Shown piece by piece: positions 1 through 5,252 of a stretch of 5,252 nt of DNA. Both the position numbers and the translations under genes were made by a program. The notes beneath the pieces are model-generated. The model was not told the DNA's origin. It worked only from the letters and a program-made list of their open reading frames with translations, and did no database searches. Position 1 is the first letter of the stretch; each line of letters opens with the position of its first letter. This stretch comes from an uncultured Ruminococcus sp. (GTDB taxonomy: Bacteria; Bacillota; Clostridia; Oscillospirales; Ruminococcaceae), in NCBI GenBank assembly GCA_937898375.1, contig CALEJX010000489.1, positions 1-5,252 of the forward strand, given 5' to 3'.

Positions 1-1
1 T

Positions 2-133
2 CAGCACAAAAGCGACCTTTTTATAATGAGCGACGGCACACATATCCCCATAAGCCGCCGAAAATCCAAAGAGATATTGGAGGCGTTCGCTCAGTTCCGC
101 TTCGGCAATCTGCGAAAAGGCGGTGAGCAATAA
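2..133 (+). CDS. LytTR-family response regulator, C-terminal fragment
   Basis: The window opens inside a gene read in the frame starting at base 2. It gives 43 residues and a TAA stop at 131-133. The visible peptide contains FIMSDGTHIPISRRKSKEIL, which matches the last strands and final helix of a LytTR DNA-binding domain (dG-x-x-IPiSRR-x-K pattern). In this family the domain follows a receiver domain, and the whole protein is the cytoplasmic response regulator that binds direct repeats in target promoters. The receiver domain is not in the window, so that part is inferred. The stop overlaps the ATG of the downstream histidine kinase by one base (TAATG), which supports a cognate regulator/kinase pair like AgrA/AgrC. 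A stand-alone LytTR protein is less likely but cannot be excluded. Confidence 0.85.
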   Translation, partial: QHKSDLFIMSDGTHIPISRRKSKEILEAFAQFRFGNLRKGGEQ

Positions 134-1455
134 TGCCGCCTTTATACCGCCTTGCAGAGGTGGGCATATATTCCCTGCTGAACTTCCTGCCCCTTATGGT
201 GCTTGCGCTTTATCCGTTTAGGCACAGGCTTCGCTTTTCAAAAACGGCTACTGCGGGACTTGTGGTGGCGCTTTCCCTACTTCAAATATTCTTAGGCTGG
301 CAGGCGGCGTTTTTCAGCACCAGCGCAGGCCTATTAAGCGCAGTCAGCACACTTATCTATGCGGCGTTTTACTTTTTCGCAGTAAAAGTTAAGGTAGGCA
401 AAACAGGCTTTACGCTTCTTTTGCTGTCAAACAATGCAAATTTTATCGTAACATCCTCAAAGTGTCTGGAGGGACTGCTGTTTCCCTCCCTTGCCCGCCA
501 GTCATACCGCTGGTCGTTTTCACTTTGTATGCTCGTTGTAGAAATGTTGGTATGGATTCCCCTTTTCTTTTATATGAAAAAGGTCTATACCCCTGCGGTG
601 GAAAAAGAGCCGTCGGGTATCGAGTGGCGCTATCTGTGGCTTATCCCGTTCACGTTCTATATAATATGGTACTATACTCTTTACGGCAACTCCACAAAAA
701 GCAGTTTGGAACTTGCCCTTGAGCCAAAGAACACCATAGCCCTTTTCTTTATAAACGCAGGAGCGTTCCTAGTGTATTATATTGTGACACGGCTTTTGAT
801 CGAACAGCAGAAAAATCTGCGGCTGCAGGAAAATAACCACCTTCTTGAAATGCAAAGCCTGCAATACGCTTATTTGCAGGACAAGATAACGGAAGCAAGG
901 CGATATAAGCATGACGCAAGGCATCATCTTGCACTTATGCAGGAACTTCTGAAAAAGGGAGAATATGATAAACTGACGGAATATCTTGGCTCGTTCAGCA
1001 ACGCACTTCCCAACGTTTCAGACCGCATTTACTGCAAGAACACTTCTGTGAGCGCACTGCTGGCATATTTCGCACAGCAGGCTGAAAACAGCGGCATAGA
1101 ATACACCGTGAACGCAGATATCCCAGAGGATATAAAGATAGATGTCACCGACCTTTCGGTGCTTTTTGGAAATCTTATTGAGAACGCTCTCCACGGCTGT
1201 ATGGCTGATGATTCCACGAAGAAGAAAATAATGATATGGGCAAAGGCGGACAGCTATTCCATTTGCGTGGCGGTGGACAACACTTTCACAGGCGCTCCCC
1301 TCACAGATTCAGAGGGCGGCTTTCTATCCACCAAGCACGAGGGCAAAGGCATTGGCACAGAGTCAGTTAAAAGCATTGCCGCCAAATACAGCGGCGTGAC
1401 GAAATTTGAATACGGCGACGGAATGTTTTACGCTTCTGTAATGCTGAACATATAA
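133..1455 (+). CDS. AgrC-type membrane sensor histidine kinase (HPK10/GHKL family)
   Basis: A complete 440-aa kinase that probably senses an extracellular signal and phosphorylates the LytTR regulator encoded just upstream. The N-terminal half (about residues 8-222) is very hydrophobic, with roughly six or seven membrane segments near 10-30, 40-60, 65-84, 92-115, 127-148, 166-184 and 202-222. A probable coiled coil runs from about 224 to 257. The dimerisation/phosphoacceptor motif is YKHDARHH at 258-265, with H260 the expected phosphorylated histidine in the HDxRHH form typical of AgrC-like kinases. The GHKL ATPase domain follows: N-box LFGNLIENAL (344-353, N347 and N351), VDNTF (381-385) and G-box KHEGKGIGTESV (401-412). 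Length and layout are normal for AgrC-like proteins. The ATG overlaps the preceding stop by one base, with a weak GGTGAG sequence five bases upstream, so translation is probably coupled. No peptide-signal (AgrD) or processing (AgrB) gene is visible, so the ligand is unknown. Confidence 0.93.
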   Translation: MPPLYRLAEVGIYSLLNFLPLMVLALYPFRHRLRFSKTATAGLVVALSLLQIFLGWQAAFFSTSAGLLSAVSTLIYAAFYFFAVKVKVGKTGFTLLLLSNNANFIVTSSKCLEGLLFPSLARQSYRWSFSLCMLVVEMLVWIPLFFYMKKVYTPAVEKEPSGIEWRYLWLIPFTFYIIWYYTLYGNSTKSSLELALEPKNTIALFFINAGAFLVYYIVTRLLIEQQKNLRLQENNHLLEMQSLQYAYLQDKITEARRYKHDARHHLALMQELLKKGEYDKLTEYLGSFSNALPNVSDRIYCKNTSVSALLAYFAQQAENSGIEYTVNADIPEDIKIDVTDLSVLFGNLIENALHGCMADDSTKKKIMIWAKADSYSICVAVDNTFTGAPLTDSEGGFLSTKHEGKGIGTESVKSIAAKYSGVTKFEYGDGMFYASVMLNI

Positions 1456-1491
1456 AAAAGGCGGAAAGCTCCCAAAGAGCCTCCGCCTTTT
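1456..1491. terminator. Bidirectional terminator between convergent operons
   Basis: AAAAGGCGGA (1456-1465) pairs perfectly with TCCGCCTTTT (1482-1491). An inner GCTC/GAGC stem (1468-1471 with 1477-1480) is stacked on top across a small AA/C bulge, with a five-base loop CCAAA. The plus strand ends in TTTT and the minus strand in a run of six T, so it can end both the kinase transcript, whose stop is immediately adjacent, and the sigma factor transcript, which arrives from the right. Confidence 0.9.
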
Positions 1492-1523
1492 CTATTATAT
1501 ATAGTATATCCGTTTTGCTGTCC

Positions 1524-3083
1524 TTAATTGTCGCTTATATCGCACACCGCCACATTGGTCACAGGATCAATGTCTGAGATGTCAACGCCGTATTGATATG
1601 GATCAAGTTCAAAAGTTTCGCTGTCTGTCTGAGCCTGCATTCTTTTGTATGTTTCATCAAGCTGTTCGTCAGTGAGGTCAAAGCCGAACCACCATGTTCT
1701 ACCGTTTATTGTCGCAGATACTATGCGGTCTCTGTCTGTGTTTGAAAGATACATCAGGGGCTTTTCTCCAAGAGCATTGCAAAGTTCGTTGTATGTCATA
1801 CCCACATAGATATCCTTTGTTACATATGCCCCGTTGTAAAGCTCCACCCTTGTGACAGGCAGGCTCTCGTCAACATAGCCCTTGCCGGTTTCGGTATTTA
1901 AAGCCGCCCTGCCAAAGTGATACTGCGGAAAAGCCGAACACTGATACATGGAATCATAACCATTCTGAACGAATGTTGGATAGACAAGCTCATAGTTGTT
2001 GTCTGACATTTTGAGCATATCCCCCACTGTATTGGAGAACAACTCCTCGGCTGGGTGATCTGCGCTTGGAAGGACAGTGTTTGTATTTTCGCCTTGCGTA
2101 TCTGTAACAGGAGTATCAGTTTGCACAGGGGCAGGCGCAGTTGTCACGGCGGCGTCTGTTACCTTTTCGGGCTGACTTGAGGGCTCGGGTATGCTGTCTG
2201 TTTCAGCCTTTGACACACTGCTGTCGGATATCTTTTCTGATGAAGCGTCCACAATACTGCTGTCAGAAAGGTCAAGGCTGTTGTCATTGAAGCTGTCTGA
2301 AACACTGCTGTCATCATGAACGCCAAAGCCGTTGTTGTTCACTCCACGGAGAGCCACAGGTATGCTGACCGCCACCACCACAGCTGCCGCAGTTCCCACT
2401 ATCTTTATAGCAGCGGAAGAAGTTTTCACTGCCGTAACAGGTGAAGCCGCTGTCATTGCATACTTTTTCGGCAGAGCCGCTCTCATCATTGCGCTCACAG
2501 GCACAGCCGCAAGTGCGCCGCCCTCAAAGATACGCTCTATCTCTTTCTTTATCTTTGCCCTCGCCTTAAAAAGCTTCTGCTTTGCGGCGTTCTCGCTTAT
2601 CTCCAATATCTCGGAGACTTTTTTCAGTGACATTCCGTCATAATAATAAAGTATCACCGCCGACCTCTGTTCAGGCTTCAGCCCCTCTATGACCTTTTTC
2701 AGACTGCGCTTCAGCTCCTTGCTGTCGGCATAGTCCTCAGGAAGCATAACAGTATCGTCCGCATGGATATCCTCGCTGACGTTTTCGTCATCAAGGCTTA
2801 TGTTATCCTCTCTGCCCTTTTGTCTGAAATACATTCTGCACTTGTTGAAAGCGATAGAGTGAAGCCATGTTTCATAATGCTCAGGCTCTTTCAGCGACCC
2901 TATCCCCTCCATTGAAGCCAAAAAGCTGTCCTCGGTGATATCCTCTGCGGTATGCTTATCACCCACATTTTTCAGCACAAAGAAATAAAGCTTATCGTGA
3001 AACTCTTTATACAGCTTCTCAAAAGCCGTTTTTTCGCCATTTTGAGCCTTTTCTACAATGGCTCTCAATTCATTTTTGTTCAT
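1524..3083 (-). CDS. Membrane-tethered ECF sigma factor with extracellular C-terminal domain
   Basis: A 519-aa protein, far longer than a usual ECF sigma factor (about 160-200 aa). Residues 20-90 form sigma region 2, with AEDITEDSFLA (46-56) and ETWLHSIAFNKCR (71-83). Residues 132-183 form region 4, with LKPEQRSAVILYYYDGMSLK (135-154) followed by ISENAAKQKLFKARAKIKK, the DNA-binding helix-turn-helix. An Ala-rich stretch (188-224) leads to one transmembrane helix at about 225-246 (VGTAAAVVVAVSIPVAL core). A Ser/Asp-rich then Thr/Pro-rich linker (255-345) has the composition of a wall-spanning spacer, and a compact domain (about 346-519) ends the protein. It contains IYVGMTYNELCNALGE (425-440), resembling the GM-T-x-x-E-V-x-x-ilG element of SmpA/BLIP-like repeats; this likeness is weak. 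Inferred topology: sigma part inside, last domain outside. No separate anti-sigma gene follows. GGAGGG eight bases before the ATG supports this start, which overlaps the upstream 49-aa ORF by 14 bases. Possible control by proteolytic release or by tethering is inference. Confidence 0.9.
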   Translation of the reverse strand: MNKNELRAIVEKAQNGEKTAFEKLYKEFHDKLYFFVLKNVGDKHTAEDITEDSFLASMEGIGSLKEPEHYETWLHSIAFNKCRMYFRQKGREDNISLDDENVSEDIHADDTVMLPEDYADSKELKRSLKKVIEGLKPEQRSAVILYYYDGMSLKKVSEILEISENAAKQKLFKARAKIKKEIERIFEGGALAAVPVSAMMRAALPKKYAMTAASPVTAVKTSSAAIKIVGTAAAVVVAVSIPVALRGVNNNGFGVHDDSSVSDSFNDNSLDLSDSSIVDASSEKISDSSVSKAETDSIPEPSSQPEKVTDAAVTTAPAPVQTDTPVTDTQGENTNTVLPSADHPAEELFSNTVGDMLKMSDNNYELVYPTFVQNGYDSMYQCSAFPQYHFGRAALNTETGKGYVDESLPVTRVELYNGAYVTKDIYVGMTYNELCNALGEKPLMYLSNTDRDRIVSATINGRTWWFGFDLTDEQLDETYKRMQAQTDSETFELDPYQYGVDISDIDPVTNVAVCDISDN

Positions 3084-3219
3084 TCACATATCCCTCCAAG
3101 ACAAGTTTGCGTATCAATCTTTTCATCTGTTCCTTTGTCTCCTCATAGGTCTGGCGAGTTTCCTCGTCCATATACTTTAAGACAAAGGCGATAACTTCTC
3201 CAAGCCTTGCATTTTTCAT
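3070..3219 (-). CDS. 49-aa hypothetical protein coupled to the sigma factor gene
   Basis: A short ORF reading MKNARLGEVIAFVLKYMDEE and continuing to a Lys/Glu-rich end, with the stop TGA at 3072-3070. It has a good ribosome binding site (GGAG at 3229-3226, six bases before the ATG), an in-frame stop upstream and no earlier ATG in frame. Its last 14 bases overlap the start of the sigma factor, whose own GGAGGG lies inside this ORF, a layout typical of translational coupling. The product is predicted to be almost entirely helical, charged (many K, E and R) and without a membrane segment or signal peptide. I recognise no family. Its position suggests a role linked to the sigma factor, for example a small cytoplasmic partner or a leader ORF that sets sigma translation; both are inference. 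Confidence 0.72.
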   Translation of the reverse strand: MKNARLGEVIAFVLKYMDEETRQTYEETKEQMKRLIRKLVLEGYVNEQK

Positions 3220-3332
3220 TTTTATCTCCGTTTCATGCGGTCTTGTTTTGTCCTTTCATATACTTAGTTGCAGTTATCCACGTTTGGTTATCATAAAGTC
3301 ACGTTTTTGTATATCTGCACAAAAAAGCACTG

Positions 3333-3363
3333 CACAGCCTATGAAAAATACACAGCCTTATGA
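3333..3363. repeat. Pair of 12-13 base direct repeats in the sigma-operon leader
   Basis: CACAGCCTATGA (3333-3344) and CACAGCCTTATGA (3351-3363) are identical except for one extra T, and start 18 bases apart. They lie about 14-45 bases downstream of the predicted leftward transcription start, a position suited to a repressor or roadblock site or to a repeated element in the leader RNA. No protein is assigned to them. Confidence 0.5.
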
Positions 3364-3383
3364 CGCATACTGTCTTAATATTC

Positions 3384-3412
3384 ATTATACTATATTTATG
3401 TATATTAAGCAA
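3384..3412 (-). promoter_or_regulatory. Sigma-A-type promoter for the 49-aa ORF/sigma factor operon
   Basis: Read on the minus strand, TTGCTT (3412-3407) is followed after exactly 17 bases by TATAAT (3389-3384), a perfect -10 box and a 4/6 -35 box at optimal spacing. Transcription would start near 3377, leaving a leader of about 157 bases before the 49-aa ORF. The AT-rich context makes chance -10 matches easier, but the spacing and position support it. No convincing ECF-type promoter for self-activation was seen. Confidence 0.65.
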
Positions 3413-3468
3413 CTATTTTTCAAAACTTGTCATAACAAATAATTCACATATTATTAATAAAATGTTTC

Positions 3469-3496
3469 TTGTATCTCTTGTGCAAAGTGCTATAAT
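3469..3496 (+). promoter_or_regulatory. Sigma-A-type promoter for the glycerol dehydrogenase gene
   Basis: TTGTAT (3469-3474) and a perfect TATAAT (3491-3496) are separated by 16 bases, with an A/T-rich stretch directly upstream (3440-3465) that could act as an UP element. Transcription would start near 3503, giving a leader of about 60 bases. Confidence 0.75.
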
Positions 3497-3506
3497 CTAG
3501 TTGAAA

Positions 3507-3526
3507 ATACGGAGAGAGTTCCGTAT
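3507..3526 (+). promoter_or_regulatory. Small hairpin/dyad at the 5' end of the dehydrogenase mRNA
   Basis: ATACGGA (3507-3513) and TCCGTAT (3520-3526) are perfect inverted repeats around a six-base loop GAGAGT. The dyad begins about four bases after the predicted transcription start, so it could be an operator in DNA or a stabilising 5' stem in the RNA. It lacks a following T-tract and is not a terminator. Confidence 0.5.
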
Positions 3527-3562
3527 AAAGTAAATAAACAAACAAATTGGAGGTAATTCATT

Positions 3563-4660
3563 ATGATGGGAAGACTCAGAGCAATGCGTGAGCCGCTCAA
3601 ATATGTTCAGGGAAGAGACGCTACACTTAAGTTTCATGAAGAAATGGGCTATATGGGCAAAAGGTGGCTGTTTGTATGTTCAAACAGCGGCTACAAAGCC
3701 TGTCATGACAAGATAGAGAAAAGCTTTGGCGAGCTTGATGATTATAGACGTTACGAGATATTCGGCGGCATATCAAGCAAGAGTGAGATAGCCAAAATGG
3801 AAGAGATAGTAAAGGCTGACAATATCGACACAGTAGTTGCAGTGGGCGGCGGAAGCGCAGTAGACACCGCAAAGGCTACAGCATACTATACAGGCAAGCA
3901 CATTGTTATCGTGCCGACAGTTGCGGCAACAGACGCACCTTGCACAGGTCTGTCAGTAATATACAATGATGACCACAGCTTTGACAAATATCTTTTCTAC
4001 CCTACCAATCCAGACGCAGTAATGGTAGACACAACAGTTATCGCAAACGCACCTGTAAAGTTCCTTATTGCAGGCATGGGCGACGCACTTGGCACATACT
4101 TTGAGGGCAGAGCTTCCATAAGAACAGAGTCCGCAAGCCTTGAAGGCACAGGTATCACGAGAGCAGGACAGGCGCTTGCAAGACTTTGCTATGATACGCT
4201 GAAAACATACGGCAAACAGGCAGTTGAGGCTTGCAAGGTACACGCAGTTACGCCTGCCCTTGAAGCTATCTGCGAGGCTAACGTATATCTTTCAGGCGTT
4301 GGCGCAGACAACGTAAACTGTGCGGCTGCGCACTCATTCTACAATGGTGTAACATCTTTGGGCATCAAGCACGCAGACCACGGCTGCTGCGTAGCACTCG
4401 GCACACTGGTACAGCTTGTACTTGAGGGTGCGCCAAAGGAAGAGTTTGAAGAGGTACAGAACTTCTGCCTTGAGGTCGGACTTCCTGTTACACTTGAAGA
4501 GATAGGTGTAACGACATCTGAGCAGGTAGAGACTATCGCAAAGAACGCTTGTATCCCAGGCGAGACTATCCACAATCTTGCAGGCGACGTACAGCCTATC
4601 GAGCTTTATGACGCTATCATGCAGGCAGACGCAATGGGCAAGATTGCGCTGGGCAAATAA
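3563..4660 (+). CDS. gldA: Glycerol dehydrogenase family protein (Zn/NAD-dependent, GldA-like)
   Basis: A complete 365-aa cytoplasmic enzyme of the iron/zinc-containing polyol dehydrogenase superfamily. GldA oxidises glycerol to dihydroxyacetone with NAD+ and can run in reverse. The NAD-binding GGGSAVDTAK motif is at 95-104 and the PTVAATDAPCTGLSVIY segment at 118-134. Expected metal ligands are D174 (in GMGDALGTYFE), H257 (in AAAHSFYNG) and H273 (in ADHGCCVALG). Length is normal for GldA (about 365-370 aa). The usual HGE after the third ligand is HGC here, and the loop between the two histidines seems one residue shorter than in Bacillus GldA as I recall it. The first of two adjacent ATGs is preferred because GGAGG (3549-3553) lies nine bases before it. 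It has its own promoter and terminator and no dihydroxyacetone kinase neighbour, so a related polyol or alpha-hydroxy ketone substrate remains possible. Confidence 0.92.
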   Translation: MMGRLRAMREPLKYVQGRDATLKFHEEMGYMGKRWLFVCSNSGYKACHDKIEKSFGELDDYRRYEIFGGISSKSEIAKMEEIVKADNIDTVVAVGGGSAVDTAKATAYYTGKHIVIVPTVAATDAPCTGLSVIYNDDHSFDKYLFYPTNPDAVMVDTTVIANAPVKFLIAGMGDALGTYFEGRASIRTESASLEGTGITRAGQALARLCYDTLKTYGKQAVEACKVHAVTPALEAICEANVYLSGVGADNVNCAAAHSFYNGVTSLGIKHADHGCCVALGTLVQLVLEGAPKEEFEEVQNFCLEVGLPVTLEEIGVTTSEQVETIAKNACIPGETIHNLAGDVQPIELYDAIMQADAMGKIALGK

Positions 4661-4697
4661 GGGATAGTGTGAAAGTTAATTTTATAGGATAATATCG

Positions 4698-4733
4698 ACC
4701 ACCCACGGCTGATTTGGCTGTGGGTGGTTTTTT
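4698..4733 (+). terminator. Rho-independent terminator of the dehydrogenase gene
   Basis: ACCACCCACGGC (4698-4709) pairs with GCTGTGGGTGGT (4717-4728), a 12-base-pair stem with a single G-U pair and a seven-base loop, followed by a run of six T (4728-4733). It lies 37 bases after the stop codon and is strong in the plus direction. Confidence 0.95.
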
Positions 4734-4737
4734 GTGC

Positions 4738-4779
4738 AAAAAAAAGAGCGTACCACAACCCCCTGCGATACGCTCTTTT
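4738..4779 (-). terminator. Rho-independent terminator of the surface protein gene
   Basis: AAAAGAGCGTA (4742-4752) and TACGCTCTTTT (4769-4779) form an 11-base-pair perfect stem with a 16-base loop. On the minus strand it is followed by eight T (complement of 4738-4745). It begins nine bases past the stop codon of the leftward gene. With the preceding hairpin it insulates two convergent genes. Confidence 0.88.
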
Positions 4780-4788
4780 CATATCCAA

Positions 4789-5252
4789 TTATTTCTTGGC
4801 CGTCACATTCTTTACGCTCGACCAAGCGCCATAATACTTTGTACCCTTTACATTAGTATAAGAGCGGACACGAACGTAGTATTTCTTTTTGCCCGAGAGC
4901 TTTGAAACAGTGGTCTTGTCGGTCTTGTTGTTTGTTATGGTAACTTTCTTTGCACTTGTGAACTTAGAGTTCGTTGCATACTGAATTTCGTAACCTGTAG
5001 CCGAGCCTTTCTGTGCCCAATCCACAAAGAACGCCTTGCTCTTAGCCGTGAGCTTCTGTATCTCTTGCTTGGCGGGATTTATCTTGAAGGTCTTTGTGAT
5101 AGTGCCTGTGTAAGAGCCTTTTCCTGCGATTTTTACTGTAGCAGTGCCTACATTCTTGTTATTTGAGTATGAAACTGTGCAGTCAGTGCCATTTTTCAGC
5201 GTTTTGCCGTTGTATTTAACAGTAATGCTCTGCGTGATGTTCTTGCCGGTGA
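4789..5252 (-). CDS. Surface protein, C-terminal fragment (beta-repeat plus fibronectin III)
   Basis: The frame is open from the right edge (first full codon at 5250) to TAA at 4791-4789, giving 153 residues of a longer protein. Residues about 1-75 match a repeat common in secreted Clostridia proteins: an ITVKYNGKTLKNGTDCTVSY strand pair, then SNNKNVGTATVKIAGKGSYT and a closing strand FKI. Residues about 77-153 look like a fibronectin III domain, with the pattern VDWAQKGSATGYEIQYATN, a T-x-L-S-G-K-K-K-YYVRVRSY core and a final VKNVTAKK strand. It probably acts outside the cell in adhesion or as part of a secreted enzyme; the catalytic or anchoring part would lie upstream. No sortase motif or dockerin is present at this end. 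A GTG at 5025 could be taken for a start, but it lies inside the domain (Val of FFVDW) and has homologous-looking sequence continuing upstream. Confidence 0.85.
   Translation of the reverse strand, partial: TGKNITQSITVKYNGKTLKNGTDCTVSYSNNKNVGTATVKIAGKGSYTGTITKTFKINPAKQEIQKLTAKSKAFFVDWAQKGSATGYEIQYATNSKFTSAKKVTITNNKTDKTTVSKLSGKKKYYVRVRSYTNVKGTKYYGAWSSVKNVTAKK

Larger units (their letters stand above)
3220..3562. other. Divergent intergenic control region
   Basis: A 343-base AT-rich stretch without a credible gene separates the leftward sigma operon from the rightward dehydrogenase. It holds one sigma-A-like promoter in each direction (leftward at 3384-3412, rightward at 3469-3496), with about 56 bases between the two -35 boxes. 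It also holds a leftward leader of about 157 bases carrying two direct repeats (3333-3363), and a short rightward leader with a hairpin (3507-3526). I matched no known riboswitch class to the leftward leader by eye. Confidence 0.75.

Noticed and set aside
2332..2643. A 103-aa plus-strand ORF opposite the sigma factor gene, Ala-rich and membrane-like
   Set aside because: Its hydrophobic look comes from the complement of the Ala/Val-rich segment and region 4 of the sigma gene; no start signal is seen.
3274..3282. TTATCCACG, one base from a DnaA box
   Set aside because: A single copy, with no cluster, no AT-rich unwinding repeats and no dnaA or dnaN nearby; expected by chance.
3316..3336. Possible leader terminator or attenuator near the TTTTTT run on the minus strand
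   Set aside because: The GTGC/GCAC copies are direct repeats, not a stem, so no hairpin precedes the T-run.
3427..3438. TTGTCATAACAA dyad between the two promoters, considered as a redox (Rex-type) operator
   Set aside because: The arms are only four bases and the spacing is wrong for the known 18-base Rex consensus.
3248..3442. A 64-aa plus-strand ORF in the divergent intergenic region
   Set aside because: No ribosome binding site, composition like translated AT-rich noncoding DNA, and it runs over the leftward promoter and leader repeats.
4339..4575. Minus-strand ORFs opposite the dehydrogenase gene
   Set aside because: They are shadows of a well-supported enzyme on the other strand and have no ribosome binding site or recognisable domain.
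4789..5025. A complete 78-aa protein starting at GTG 5025
   Set aside because: The same frame stays open to the window edge and encodes recognisable surface-protein repeat sequence upstream, so it is the tail of a larger gene.

Overview
The window looks like chromosomal DNA of a low-to-mid-GC Gram-positive anaerobe of the Clostridia, most likely a Ruminococcus-like member of the Oscillospiraceae. This is inferred from strong GGAGG ribosome binding sites, compact hairpin-plus-T-tract terminators, an AgrC/AgrA-type two-component pair, an ECF sigma factor carrying a membrane and extracellular extension, and a surface protein with GTD-type beta repeats plus a fibronectin III domain. No rRNA, tRNA, CRISPR array, insertion sequence or phage gene was seen.

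Layout. (1) 2-1455, plus strand: the last 43 codons of a LytTR-type response regulator, joined by a 1-base stop/start overlap to a complete 440-aa membrane histidine kinase of the AgrC/HPK10 type. (2) 1456-1491: a hairpin that can terminate both this operon and the convergent operon. (3) 3219-1524, minus strand: a two-gene unit made of an unlisted 49-aa ORF that overlaps by 14 bases the start of a 519-aa ECF sigma factor. The sigma factor is fused to one transmembrane helix, a long Ser/Asp/Thr/Pro linker and an extracellular domain. (4) 3220-3562: a 343-base divergent control region with one good sigma-A-type promoter in each direction, a pair of direct repeats in the sigma-operon leader and a small hairpin at the 5' end of the rightward transcript. 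(5) 3563-4660, plus strand: a glycerol dehydrogenase family enzyme (GldA-like), apparently monocistronic. (6) 4698-4779: two back-to-back terminators, one per strand. (7) 5252-4789, minus strand: the C-terminal 153 aa of a surface protein that continues beyond the window.

How the parts relate. Two independent envelope-sensing circuits lie side by side. One is a peptide-type two-component system whose signal gene is not in the window. The other is a one-protein sigma factor that appears to carry its own membrane tether and outside domain instead of using a separate anti-sigma factor. The dehydrogenase shares its upstream control region with the sigma operon, so co-regulation is possible but not shown. 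The most unusual element is the membrane-fused sigma factor with its coupled 49-aa partner ORF.
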